Below, piece after piece: positions 12,675 to 21,140 of a stretch of DNA of 64,000 nucleotides. The position numbers were made by a program, and so were the translations under genes. Each line of letters begins with the position of its first letter. Position 1 is the stretch's first letter. Location of the stretch: the NCBI RefSeq assembly GCF_003173755.1, contig NZ_CP029553.1:1141001-1205000 (forward strand), read 5' to 3'. The stretch comes from Methylobacterium terrae. Lineage in GTDB: Bacteria > Pseudomonadota > Alphaproteobacteria > Rhizobiales > Beijerinckiaceae. The notes beneath the pieces are model-generated. The model was given only the letters and a program-made list of their open reading frames with translations. It was not told where the DNA came from and made no database searches.

Positions 12675-14273
12675 ATGCCCGAGACCCCCGTCTTCTCCCG
12701 CGCGGCTTGCGCGGCTCCCCACCACCTCGCGGCCGAGGCCGGCCGGGCGATCCTCGACGAGGGCGGCAACGCGCTCGAGGCGATGCTCGCCATGGCGGCG
12801 ACCATTGCGGTGGTCTATCCGCACATGAACGGCCTCGGCGGCGACGGCTTCTGGCTGGTGCGCGGCCCGAACGGCGTCGTGCGGGCGATCGAGGCCTGCG
12901 GGCCGGCCGGCAGCCTCGCCACCATCCGGCGCTACCGCGACAAGGGCTACGACGCGATCCCCGAGCGCGGGCCGGACGCGGCGCTCACGGTGGCGGGCGC
13001 GGTCGGCGGCTGGGCGCTGGCCCACGGGATCGCCCGCGACCTCGGCGGGCGCCTGCCCCTCGACCTCATCCTCTCCGACGCGGTCCGGCACGCCCGCGAG
13101 GGCGTCGCGGTGTCGGCCTCCGAGGCGCGCTACGTGCCGAAGGAGCTCGACACGCTCCACGACCAGCCGGGTTTTCGCGAGACGTATCTCGTCGACGGCA
13201 AGCCGCCGAAGGCCGGGACCCTGCGCAGGCTGCCGGTGCTCGCCGCCACCCTGGAGCAGCTCGGCCATGCCGGGCTCGACGACTTCTACCGCGGCGATGT
13301 CGGCCGCGAGGTCGCCGCCGACCTCGAGCGGGCCGGGAGCCCGGTCACCCGCGCCGACATCGAGCGCTACCGGGCGGTGTCGCGGGCGCCGCTCTCGCTG
13401 AAGCTGTCGGGCGCCACGGTCTACAATTGCCCGCCGCCGAGCCAGGGCCTCGCGGCGCTCGTGATCCTCGGCCTCTACGAGCGCCTGGGCACCATCCGCC
13501 CCGAGACGGCGGCCCACTACCACGGGCTGATCGAGGCGACGAAGCGCGCCTTCCGGATCCGCGACGCGGTCGTCACCGATTTCGACCGCCTGCGCCACGA
13601 CCCCGCGACCTTCCTGGCGCCGGAGCGCCTGGAGGCGGAGGCCGCGGCGATCCGGATGGACCGCGCGTCGCCCACCCCCGTGCGCCCGGTCGGCGACGGC
13701 GACACGGTGTGGATGGGGGCGATCGACGGCAACGGCGTCGCGGTGTCCTACATCCAGTCGGTCTACTGGGAGTTCGGCTCCGGCCTCGTCCTGCCGCGCA
13801 CCGGCCTCACCTGGCAGAATCGCGGGGTCGCCTTCTCCCTCGATCCGAGCGCGGTCAACCCGCTGGAGCCGGGGCGGCGGCCGTTCCACACCCTCAACCC
13901 GGCGCTCGCGGTCCTCGCCGACGGGCGGGTGCTGTCCTACGGCAGCATGGGCGGCGACGGGCAGCCGCAATTCCAGGCCCAGCTCTTCACCCGCTACGCC
14001 CAGTACGGGATGGGCGTCGCCGAGGCGGTCGACGCACCGCGCTTCCTGTTCGGCCGCACCTGGGGCGCCGAATCGATGACCGTGAAGGTCGAGGACCGGT
14101 TCGAGTCCTCCTGCATCGCGGCGCTCGCGCGGATGGGGCACGAGGTCGAGGAACTGGGCGGGCCGTACATCGACTCGCTCGGCCATGCCGGCCTGCTGGT
14201 GCGCCATCCCGGCAACGGGCGGGTCGAGGCGACGCACGATCCGCGCTCGGATGGCGGGGCGGCGGGGGTGTAG
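12675..14273 (+). CDS. Gamma-glutamyltransferase family protein (Ntn-hydrolase)
   Basis: 532 residues of the GGT family, which self-cleaves into two subunits and transfers or hydrolyses gamma-glutamyl groups. N-terminal family signature: AAEAGRAILDEGGNALEAMLAMAATIAVVYPHMNGLGGDGF (split here: AGRAILDEGGNALEA, then NGLGGDGF). The maturation site aligns at GDTVWMGAIDGNGVAVS, with the expected new N-terminal Thr at residue 344. The usual TTH triplet is TVW here. No signal peptide is visible, unlike classical periplasmic GGTs, so it is either cytoplasmic or a family member with another substrate (acylase-like relatives exist). The ATG at 12675 has only a weak ribosome-binding site. Confidence 0.82.
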   Translation: MPETPVFSRAACAAPHHLAAEAGRAILDEGGNALEAMLAMAATIAVVYPHMNGLGGDGFWLVRGPNGVVRAIEACGPAGSLATIRRYRDKGYDAIPERGPDAALTVAGAVGGWALAHGIARDLGGRLPLDLILSDAVRHAREGVAVSASEARYVPKELDTLHDQPGFRETYLVDGKPPKAGTLRRLPVLAATLEQLGHAGLDDFYRGDVGREVAADLERAGSPVTRADIERYRAVSRAPLSLKLSGATVYNCPPPSQGLAALVILGLYERLGTIRPETAAHYHGLIEATKRAFRIRDAVVTDFDRLRHDPATFLAPERLEAEAAAIRMDRASPTPVRPVGDGDTVWMGAIDGNGVAVSYIQSVYWEFGSGLVLPRTGLTWQNRGVAFSLDPSAVNPLEPGRRPFHTLNPALAVLADGRVLSYGSMGGDGQPQFQAQLFTRYAQYGMGVAEAVDAPRFLFGRTWGAESMTVKVEDRFESSCIAALARMGHEVEELGGPYIDSLGHAGLLVRHPGNGRVEATHDPRSDGGAAGV

Positions 14274-14502
14274 GCCGCCCCGTCCGATCGGGCCGGCCCG
14301 AGGATCACCGCATCTCCCATCCGACGCGGGACGAGGGCGAAGCGATGTCGTGCAGCGCGTGGCCGGACGTGCGCCGCGAGAGCCTGTCTCGTCGGAGCTG
14401 GCCGTCGCATCGGCCGTCACGACCGCGGGGCGGTGAGGGTGCCGGCAATCGGGCCGTAGCGGCTGCGCCTTGCCAGAATATTGCGCGATGCTTTCGGGTC
14501 GT

Positions 14503-14518
14503 TCCTCACTTGTGAGGA
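14503..14518. promoter_or_regulatory. 16-bp palindrome upstream of the small secreted protein gene
   Basis: TCCTCAC-TT-GTGAGGA is a perfect 7+2+7 palindrome 133 bp upstream of the gene at 14652. It has the size of a dimeric regulator operator. The rest of the gap 14274-14651 shows no gene or hairpin I can support. Confidence 0.35.
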
Positions 14519-14651
14519 TGGCCCGCAGCCACACCTGAAGTCAAAGTTACCTCGTGGTGCAGACAAGGCCAGTCGCGACGCCGCCGTCAGTCCGACGGCC
14601 AACGCTCTCCACTGGATTGGAGGCGCCGTTCTCCACGAAGGGAGGCGGTCG

Positions 14652-14927
14652 ATGAGCAGGATCAGGATCTTCTCGGTACTGGTATGTGGTGCGTTGACGA
14701 TTCCCGTCGCCACGGCGAAGGCACAAGGGACGCTCGCACCCCAGCGGCCCACGCTGCCTCAGCAAGGACCGCGCTTCGGCACTCCCGGTGCCTTGCCGGG
14801 CGGGGGCGCGAAGGTCCCGCAGGTCCAGCCTACAGGCACATACAAGCCCGCCGGGCAAGATCGCTTGAACGCCCTCGCGCAAGAGAGGGAAAGAGCGAGG
14901 ATCATCGGTCCGAGCTACAGGTATTAG
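14652..14927 (+). CDS. Small secreted protein, Pro/Gly-rich, unknown
   Basis: 91 residues with a Sec signal peptide (MSRIRIFSVLVCGALTIPVA..AQG, cleavage near residue 25) and a mature part rich in Pro, Gly and Gln. It ends with a basic/acidic segment (LNALAQERERARIIG). No domain recognised. The start has GGGAGG about 7 bases upstream. It precedes another small secreted protein gene by 99 bp; the mature parts are not obviously homologous but share low complexity and export signals, so co-expression is likely. Confidence 0.6.
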   Translation: MSRIRIFSVLVCGALTIPVATAKAQGTLAPQRPTLPQQGPRFGTPGALPGGGAKVPQVQPTGTYKPAGQDRLNALAQERERARIIGPSYRY

Positions 14928-15026
14928 TCATCACATCGAGATGCCGGAATCGTTCTGGCGAGGCCGGCATGCTTGGCACGACATTTCGAAGACATCCATT
15001 GATATCGACTATGGAGGTGATCAATC

Positions 15027-15290
15027 ATGATGAAACTGCTGATCGCTGGCGCGTTCGCCGGCGCCGCGCTGTTCGGCTCGTCCGACACACAGGCGCAGAC
15101 TCGCGTCGTCGCACCCAGGACCCCGCTGCCGAGCACCGGCAGCGCCTTCGCCGTCAAGAACGGCGGTGCCTTCGCCAACCAGGGCGGTATCGCGGCGCAG
15201 CCGGGAAGCGTGCGGGGTGGAAGCCTCATCGGTGAGAATACCGGGACATGGATCAAGAACAACAATGGGGCTGGTTTCAGAGGACGTTGA
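15027..15290 (+). CDS. Small secreted protein, unknown
   Basis: 87 residues. Signal peptide MMKLLIAGAFAGAALFGSSDTQAQ, then a mature region with TRVVAPRTPLPSTGSAFAVKNGGAF and a Gly/Asn-rich end (GENTGTWIKNNNGAG). ATG preceded by GGAGGTGATCA, an excellent ribosome-binding site, which implies strong translation. No family recognised. A strong bidirectional hairpin follows at 15378-15411. Confidence 0.65.
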   Translation: MMKLLIAGAFAGAALFGSSDTQAQTRVVAPRTPLPSTGSAFAVKNGGAFANQGGIAAQPGSVRGGSLIGENTGTWIKNNNGAGFRGR

Positions 15291-15377
15291 GCGTCACGGG
15301 CGGAGGCGCACGCATCGACCGGCTCCGGTTCCCGCCGGAGCGACCGGATCCGCTGCCCCGCAGGCGTCCCGAGACGC

Positions 15378-15411
15378 GAAGAGCCCGGCACCTCCCGGTG
15401 CCGGGCTCTTC
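15378..15411. terminator. Strong bidirectional hairpin between convergent genes
   Basis: Perfect 15-bp stem GAAGAGCCCGGCACC / GGTGCCGGGCTCTTC with loop TCCC. It lies between the end of the small secreted protein gene (15290) and the end of regA (15435), so it can terminate both. Confidence 0.85.
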
Positions 15412-15434
15412 GCGCGCCCTTCATCGCTCCCGTC

Positions 15435-16037
15435 TCAGCGCGGGGCGCGCTTGGCGAGGATGCGCTGCAGCGTGCGCCGGTGCATGTTGAGCCGGCGCGC
15501 CGTCTCGGAGACGTTGCGGCCGCACAGCTCGTAGACCCGCTGGATGTGCTCCCAGCGCACCCGGTCGGCCGACATCGGGTTCTCGGGCGGGTCGGCCCGC
15601 TCGCCCGGCTCGGCCATCAGGGTGCCGTGGATCTCGTCGGCGTCGGCGGGCTTCGCCAGGTAGTCGAAGGCGCCGAGCTTCACCGCGGTCACCGCGGTCG
15701 CGATGTTGCCGTAGCCGGTCAGGATGACGCCGCGGGCCTCGGGCCGGCGCTCCTTGAGGCGGGCGATCACGTCGAGGCCGTTGCCGTCGGCGAGCCGCAT
15801 GTCGATCACCGCGAAGGCGGGCGGCTGCGCCTCGACCGCCGAGACGCCCTCGGCCACGCTCTCCGCCACGTGCACCCGGTAGCCGCGCGCCTCCATGGCC
15901 CGGGCCAGCCGGGTCGAGAACGGCTTGTCGTCGTCCACGATCAGCAGGCTGCGGTCGGCGTGGTTGAGGAGGGCGTCGCCCTCCGGGATGGTGCCGGCCG
16001 AGGCCTCCGGGCTGAGTGTTCCGTACTGCGTCATCAA
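15435..16037 (-). CDS. regA: Redox response regulator RegA/ActR/PrrA
   Basis: 200 residues. The receiver domain starts at RSLLIVDDDKPFSTRLARAM with phospho-acceptor Asp79 in AVIDMRLADGNGLDVI and the conserved Lys in DYLAKPADADEI. It ends with the Fis-type helix-turn-helix NVSETARRLNMHRRTLQRIL, nearly invariant in this family. It is the partner of the kinase encoded 39 bp upstream on the same strand. The pair controls photosynthesis, respiration, carbon and nitrogen fixation genes in related bacteria according to redox state. The first two codons are both Met; either may be used. Confidence 0.95.
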   Translation of the reverse strand: MMTQYGTLSPEASAGTIPEGDALLNHADRSLLIVDDDKPFSTRLARAMEARGYRVHVAESVAEGVSAVEAQPPAFAVIDMRLADGNGLDVIARLKERRPEARGVILTGYGNIATAVTAVKLGAFDYLAKPADADEIHGTLMAEPGERADPPENPMSADRVRWEHIQRVYELCGRNVSETARRLNMHRRTLQRILAKRAPR

Positions 16038-16076
16038 ACGACGCTCCTCCAGCTTTCAATCAGCAAGTTCAGAGCG

Positions 16077-17453
16077 TTATATAGGAACGTCGCGGCCCTG
16101 CGTCAGGGGTGCGGCCCCCGCCGTGCCCGGGTTTCGCCGGCCTTTCGCCTCCCTCTCGAAAACGTGACGCGGCCAGGCGATCCGCACCACCGCGCCGGTC
16201 GAGGGATCGACCGCGTTGGCGAGGACGAGCTGCGCGCCGGAGCGCTCGATCAACGTCTTGGCGATGAACAGCCCGAGGCCCAGCCCCGTCCCCCCAGCCG
16301 CCCCGGCCTTGGCGGCGCTGCGGGTGCTGACATAGGGCTCGCCCACCCGCAGCAGCACGTCCGGGGCGAAGCCCGGGCCGTCGTCGCGGATCTCGAGCGA
16401 GACCCGCTCCGCGCTCCAGCGCGCCTCGATCGCCACGCAGCTCTCCGCGAAGTCGACCGCGTTGTCGACGATGTTGCCGAGCCCGAACATCACCCCGGGA
16501 TTGCGCCGGCAGGCCGGCTCCGGCCCGTCCCCCTTGGTCGTCACGTCGAGCACGATGCCGAGCGCGCGCTGGGGCGCCACCAGCTCCTCGACGAGGTGGC
16601 TCAAGGAGATGGTCTCGATGAAGCCGCCCTGGTCGGCGTCGAGCGAGGTGAGCTTGGACAGGATCCCGCGGCAGCGCTCGACCTGGTCGCGCAGCAGCGC
16701 CAGATCCTCCGCGACGCTCGGGCTCGCCGCGGGCCCGAGCTGCCGGTCGAGCTCCTTGGCCACCACCGTGATGGTGGCGAGCGGGGTGCCGAGCTCGTGG
16801 GCGGCCGCCGCCGCCAGCCCGTCGAGCTGCGACAGGTGCTGCTCGCGGGCGAGCACCAGCTCGGTGGCGGCCAGCGCCTGGGCGAGCTGGCGCGCCTCCT
16901 CGGCGACGCGCCAGGCGTAAACGCCCGTGAAAGCTGTTCCGAGCAGGATCGCGGTCCAGACGCCCGAGACGTACAGGAACGGCAGTTCGAGCGTCTCCCC
17001 GGAGAACCACGGCAGCGGCCGGTAGACGAGGGCGAGCAGCGTCGAGAGGCCCACCGCCAGGAGGCCGAGCGCCAGGGTGCGGGCCGGGGGGAGGGCGGTG
17101 GCGGAGATCAGGACGGGGGCGAGGAACAGGAGCGCGAACGGGTTCTGCAAGCCTCCGGTGAGGAAGAGCAGGGCGGCGAGCTGGATGATGTCGAAGGCCA
17201 GCAGCAGCGCCGCGGCGTCGTCGCTGAGCCGGTGGCTCGCCGGGTAGCGGATGCGAAGCGTGAGGTTGAGCCAGGACGAGGCCGCGATGACGAGGAAGCA
17301 CCAGCCGAAGGGCAGGGGCAGGCCGAGCCCGAGATGGGCGCCGGCCACCGCGGCCCCCTGGCCGGCCACGGCGAGCCAGCGCAGCCGCACCAGGGTCTCG
17401 AGGCGCAGGTGGCGCGCGTCGCGCACCAGATCGGTCGGCGAGGTGTCGAACAT
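16077..17453 (-). CDS. regB: Redox sensor histidine kinase RegB/ActS/PrrB
   Basis: 458-residue inner-membrane kinase. About six transmembrane helices occupy residues 25-180 and include the quinone-interaction motif GGLQNPF at 100-106. The H-box is AAAAAHELGTPLATI with His219. The redox-active cysteine position is kept as Cys261 in QVERCRGIL, 42 residues after the His. N and G boxes follow (GNIVDNAVDFA, DDGPGF, GTGLGLGLFIAKTL). It therefore looks fully functional in quinone and thiol sensing. The ATG at 17453 begins the known N-terminus; the open frame upstream to 17636 is rejected. It forms an operon with regA and lies divergent from phaZ. Confidence 0.95.
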   Translation of the reverse strand: MFDTSPTDLVRDARHLRLETLVRLRWLAVAGQGAAVAGAHLGLGLPLPFGWCFLVIAASSWLNLTLRIRYPASHRLSDDAAALLLAFDIIQLAALLFLTGGLQNPFALLFLAPVLISATALPPARTLALGLLAVGLSTLLALVYRPLPWFSGETLELPFLYVSGVWTAILLGTAFTGVYAWRVAEEARQLAQALAATELVLAREQHLSQLDGLAAAAAHELGTPLATITVVAKELDRQLGPAASPSVAEDLALLRDQVERCRGILSKLTSLDADQGGFIETISLSHLVEELVAPQRALGIVLDVTTKGDGPEPACRRNPGVMFGLGNIVDNAVDFAESCVAIEARWSAERVSLEIRDDGPGFAPDVLLRVGEPYVSTRSAAKAGAAGGTGLGLGLFIAKTLIERSGAQLVLANAVDPSTGAVVRIAWPRHVFEREAKGRRNPGTAGAAPLTQGRDVPI

Positions 17454-17767
17454 GGCCGAGACGATAGTGCGGAGGAGCCCGCCGCCCAGGGCGGGGGGGC
17501 GGAAACCCTCCGCTATCCGGTGCGTTCTCCCTGTCCGTGCCGGCACCGGCTCGAGGCGGTCCTCCCGCCTTCGGGTCCGGTTTTCCGAAAAGCCGGCATG
17601 CTCGTGGGGGTTGCGGTAAAAAGGGCACAGTTCCACCTTTTGACAGCTTGGTTTTCCGTAGATGTTGCCCTTGAATACCGATACTCTATTGTCTGACTCC
17701 CTATCGAGTCAGGCGTCTCTCGGCGGCGGATGCGCGCGCCGCTGGGTCAATCGTGGACGGTGGCGTC

Positions 17768-19039
17768 ATGGATCTCTCGTATTTCTGGTATGAAGCAGCG
17801 CACTGGATGTTGACGCCCGCCCGGGCGGCCGCCGACGCCACGCAGCTCGTGTTCAAAAATCCCGTCAACCCGATGACCTACACGCCCTATGGCCGGACCG
17901 TGACGGCGGCGTGCGAGATGTTCGAGCGAACCACGCGACGCTACGGCAAGCCGGCCTTCGGCCTGCCCACGACGGTCGTGGAGGGCATGACCGCCGAGGT
18001 CACCGAGCGGATCGTGTGGTCGAAGCCGTTCTGCCAGGTGATCAAGTTCGATCGCGCGCTGAAGCGCCCGCCGGCCCAGGCGCAGCCAAAGGTGCTCGTG
18101 GTGGCGCCGATGTCGGGCCACTACGCCACGCTGCTGCGCGGCACGGTCGAGGCGCTGCTGCCGGCCCACGAGGTGATGATCACCGACTGGATCGACGCCC
18201 GCATGGTGCCGCTCGAGGCCGGCCGCTTCGACCTCGACACCTACATTGACTACCTGATCGAGATGTTCCAGGCCTTCGGCCCGGACCTGCACGTGATCGC
18301 GGTGTGCCAGCCCTCGGTGCCGGTCTTCGCCGCGGTCGCCCGGATGGAGGCCGACGGCCTGCCCGGCGTGCCGACCTCGATGACCCTGATGGGCGGCCCG
18401 ATCGACACCCGCCGCTCGCCCACCGCCGTGAACTGCCTCGCCGCCGAGCGCGGCTCGGAGTGGTTCAAGCGCAACTGCATCACCGTGGTGCCGCCGGGCT
18501 ATCCGGGCACCTGGCGCGAGGTCTATCCGGGCTTCTTCCAGCTCTCCGGCTTCATGGGCATGAACCTCGACCGTCACCTGACGGCCCATTGGGACATGTT
18601 CAAGCACCTCGTGCGCCACGACGGCGACTCGGCCGAGAAGCACCGCGAGTTCTACGACGAGTACCTGTCGGTGATGGACCTGACGGCGGAGTTCTACCTC
18701 CAGACCGTCAACACCGTCTTCGTCGAGCACTCGCTGCCGAAGGGCGAGATGCGCCACCGCGGCGAGCGCGTCGACCCGACGGCGATCCGCCACTGCGCCA
18801 TCATGGCGGTCGAGGGCGAGAAGGACGACATCTCGGGCGTCGGCCAGACCCTCGCGGCCCTCGACCTGACGACCAACCTGGCGGCGGAGCGCAAGCTCTA
18901 CCACCTGCAGAAGGGCGTCGGCCATTACGGCGTCTTCAACGGCTCGCGCTTCCGCGCCCACATCGCGCCGCGCATCTCGGCCTTCATGCACGAGATGCAG
19001 GGCACGCAAGTCCTCGCCGACCTGCGCGAGGCGTCCTGA
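17768..19039 (+). CDS. phaZ: Intracellular poly(3-hydroxybutyrate) depolymerase
   Basis: 423-residue alpha/beta hydrolase that degrades native PHB granules in the cytoplasm. The N-terminus YFWYEAAHWMLTPARAAADA and the region KVLVVAPMSGHYATLLRGTV are typical. The nucleophile motif is HVIAVCQPSVPV with Cys180 in place of Ser, as in the Ralstonia-type intracellular depolymerases. The ending PRISAFMHE is also conserved. An in-frame GTG at 17753 is possible, but the ATG at 17768 matches the family start. Divergent from regB across about 310 bp, of which 17637-17767 is AT-rich and contains a TTGACA at 17640-17645 without a convincing -10 partner. Confidence 0.94.
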   Translation: MDLSYFWYEAAHWMLTPARAAADATQLVFKNPVNPMTYTPYGRTVTAACEMFERTTRRYGKPAFGLPTTVVEGMTAEVTERIVWSKPFCQVIKFDRALKRPPAQAQPKVLVVAPMSGHYATLLRGTVEALLPAHEVMITDWIDARMVPLEAGRFDLDTYIDYLIEMFQAFGPDLHVIAVCQPSVPVFAAVARMEADGLPGVPTSMTLMGGPIDTRRSPTAVNCLAAERGSEWFKRNCITVVPPGYPGTWREVYPGFFQLSGFMGMNLDRHLTAHWDMFKHLVRHDGDSAEKHREFYDEYLSVMDLTAEFYLQTVNTVFVEHSLPKGEMRHRGERVDPTAIRHCAIMAVEGEKDDISGVGQTLAALDLTTNLAAERKLYHLQKGVGHYGVFNGSRFRAHIAPRISAFMHEMQGTQVLADLREAS

Positions 19040-19192
19040 GCCGTCCCATCCGGCGCCGCCCCGGCGGCGCCGGCCCCTGAGCGACGCGTGTCGCCGGTCA
19101 ACACACTGCGCGCCTGGCTCGCGAGCCTCCTCGCCGCCGCGCGACGAACGGGGGCGCTGACACGCCCGGTCCCTCCCGGCTACAAAGGCGGC

Positions 19193-19936
19193 ATGCGAGT
19201 CGCGCTCCTGCGCCGGTCGGCGCCCGAACCCACCCACGTCACCGTCATCCACGCCGGCACCTGCTATCCGGTCGCCGTGCGCCGCCGGTCCGCCGCCCGG
19301 CGCATCACCCTGCGGGTCTCGAGCGCCACCGGCGAGATCGTCCTGACCCTGCCCGAGCGCACCGACCTCGCCGCCGCCCAGCGTTTCGCCGATTCGCACG
19401 GCGCCTGGATCGCCGCGCGCGTGGCGAAGCTGCCCGAGCGCGTCGCCTTCGTGCCGGGCGCGGTCGTGCCCCTGCGCGGCGTGCCGCACCGCATCCTGCA
19501 CTGGTCGACCACGTCCGGCCCGACGACCGCCACCACGGCGCCGGACGGCGCGCCGGTGATCGCGGTCTCCTGCGGGCTGCCCCACGTGGCGCGCCGGGTG
19601 CGCGACTTCCTGGAAGCCGAGGCGCGCCGCGACCTGACGGCGGCGGTCGCCCGCCACGCCGGCGCGATCGGGCGGAATCCGAAGCGCCTGACCGTGCGCG
19701 ACACCCGCAGCCGGTGGGGCTCGTGCTCGGCGGCCGGGCAGCTCAACTTCTCCTGGCGCCTGATCATGGCGCCGCCCTCCGTGCTCGACTACCTCGCCGC
19801 GCACGAGGTCGCGCACCTCTCTGAGATGAACCACTCGGACCGGTTCTGGCGCGTCGTCGCCGGGCTCTACCCGGATTACGAGGAGCCCGAGGCCTGGCTG
19901 AAGCGGCACGGCACCGAGCTGCACCGCTACGGCTGA
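19193..19936 (+). CDS. YgjP/DUF45-type metallopeptidase (SprT-like)
   Basis: 247 residues. N-terminal beta-rich DUF45 part (RRRSAARRITLRVSSATGEIVLTLP) and a C-terminal minimal zincin with HEVAHLSEMNHSDRFW; the HExxH motif is residues 204-208 and the third ligand is expected in the following His/Glu stretch. The conserved TRSRWGSCSAAGQLNFSWRL precedes it. Likely cytoplasmic zinc protease of unknown substrate. The ATG at 19193 has AAAGGCGGC upstream; an earlier in-frame GTG at 19088 is less likely. Confidence 0.88.
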   Translation: MRVALLRRSAPEPTHVTVIHAGTCYPVAVRRRSAARRITLRVSSATGEIVLTLPERTDLAAAQRFADSHGAWIAARVAKLPERVAFVPGAVVPLRGVPHRILHWSTTSGPTTATTAPDGAPVIAVSCGLPHVARRVRDFLEAEARRDLTAAVARHAGAIGRNPKRLTVRDTRSRWGSCSAAGQLNFSWRLIMAPPSVLDYLAAHEVAHLSEMNHSDRFWRVVAGLYPDYEEPEAWLKRHGTELHRYG

Positions 19937-19948
19937 GCGGGGGAAGCG

Positions 19949-20314
19949 TCAGCCCTTGGTGCGCACCACCACCACGCGTTCCGCCGGCCAGGCCGGGCGC
20001 GGATCGACGTGGCCGGGATAGAGGGTGCGGGGCGCCACGCTGTCGCAGAGCTCGCGCTGGCGCAGGATGATCTCGCCGTTCTCGCCCCGGCGCCGGATCA
20101 CGCCGCCGTCGCGGCAGAAGCCGGCGATCTCCGCCGAGCGCGCGGCGCGGCGCCCGCGCGGGTTGCGCGCCACCGGCGGGTGCTCGATCGTCAGCGTCGC
20201 GTCCCGATTGAGCGAACGCTCGACATAGGTCGTCTCGCCGACCGGCAGCGGTTCCGCCGCGGCGGCACCGGCGGCGAGGACCAGGAGGGCGAGGGAGGTG
20301 GCGGCGCGTCTCAT
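19949..20314 (-). CDS. Small secreted protein, unknown
   Basis: 121 residues with signal peptide MRRATS-type (LALLVLAAGAAAA, cleavage about residue 22). The mature part has ERSLNRDATLTIEHPPVARN and two Cys (in FCRDGG and ELCDSV) that could form a disulphide. No family recognised. Convergent with the metallopeptidase gene (12 bp between stops) and divergent from the IalB gene. Confidence 0.6.
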   Translation of the reverse strand: MRRAATSLALLVLAAGAAAAEPLPVGETTYVERSLNRDATLTIEHPPVARNPRGRRAARSAEIAGFCRDGGVIRRRGENGEIILRQRELCDSVAPRTLYPGHVDPRPAWPAERVVVVRTKG

Positions 20315-20574
20315 CGGGCGGCTCTCGCGAGGGGGGAGGGACGGTCGTGACGAAGATCGGTCTGCCCGGCGGGGCGAAGCGTTATGGACCGCAAAACCGT
20401 GTGAAACCACTAACAGGTGCCGATCGCGGGGGCGGCGGACCGTGTCATACAGCTAAGCCCGCATCCGCGCACGGGTTCCCGGTTGCGGCGCGATCGGGCG
20501 GTCCTCGGCTTGACAGCATCCCGGCCCCGTGGTCGGAACGCCCCGGACCGGCGGATGGCCGGGGCAGCGGAGCG

Positions 20575-21120
20575 GTGAGCGGCGTGGGAGACAGCTTGCA
20601 ACGGATCGGACGCCGGGTGCGGGCCGCCAGCCTCGGACTCGCGCTCGGCTTAGGGTGGGGGCTGGCCCTGCCGGCCTCCGGTGCCCTGGCGCAGGGCGCG
20701 GTGAAGCAGAGCTTCGACGACTGGCAGCTGCGCTGCGAGACGCCCGCCGGGGCCAAGGCCGAGCAATGCGCCCTGGTGCAGTACGTCGCCGCCGAGGACC
20801 GGCCGAATCTCTCGCTGGTCGTGATCGTGCTGAAGACCGCCGACAACCGCGGCACGCTGCTCAGGGTCGTGGCGCCGCTCGGCGTGCTCCTGCCCTCGGG
20901 CCTCGGCCTCAAGGTCGACCAGGCGGAGATCGGCCGCACCTCGTTCGTGCGCTGCCTCTCCACCGGATGCGTCGCCGAGGTGGTGATGGACGACAAGCTC
21001 ATCACCCAGCTCAAGACCGGCCAGCAGGCCACCTTCATCGTCTTCCAGACGCCCGAGGAGGGGGTGGGCATCCCGCTCTCCCTCAAGGGGTTCAAGGAAG
21101 GCTTCGACAGCCTGAAGTGA
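20575..21120 (+). CDS. Invasion-associated locus B (IalB) family protein
   Basis: Periplasmic protein of about 181 residues. A signal segment (AASLGLALGLGWGLALPASGALAQ) precedes the IalB domain, which starts at KQSFDDWQLRCETPAGAKAEQCALVQ and has the usual four-Cys pattern, including FVRCLSTGCVAEV. Function of the family is unclear; the name comes from Bartonella, but the domain is common in non-pathogenic alphaproteobacteria. The start is uncertain: GTG at 20575 or GTG at 20584 fit the signal peptide, while a longer frame to 20347 lacks one. Its stop overlaps (TGATG) the next frame, so it heads the run of genes to 25350. Confidence 0.8.
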   Translation: MSGVGDSLQRIGRRVRAASLGLALGLGWGLALPASGALAQGAVKQSFDDWQLRCETPAGAKAEQCALVQYVAAEDRPNLSLVVIVLKTADNRGTLLRVVAPLGVLLPSGLGLKVDQAEIGRTSFVRCLSTGCVAEVVMDDKLITQLKTGQQATFIVFQTPEEGVGIPLSLKGFKEGFDSLK

Positions 21121-21140
21121 TGGACGATCGGGAGAGGACC

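Noticed and set aside
17640..17668. TTGACA-based promoter for phaZ
   Set aside because: The -35 hexamer is perfect but no acceptable -10 sequence occurs at 16-18 bp spacing.
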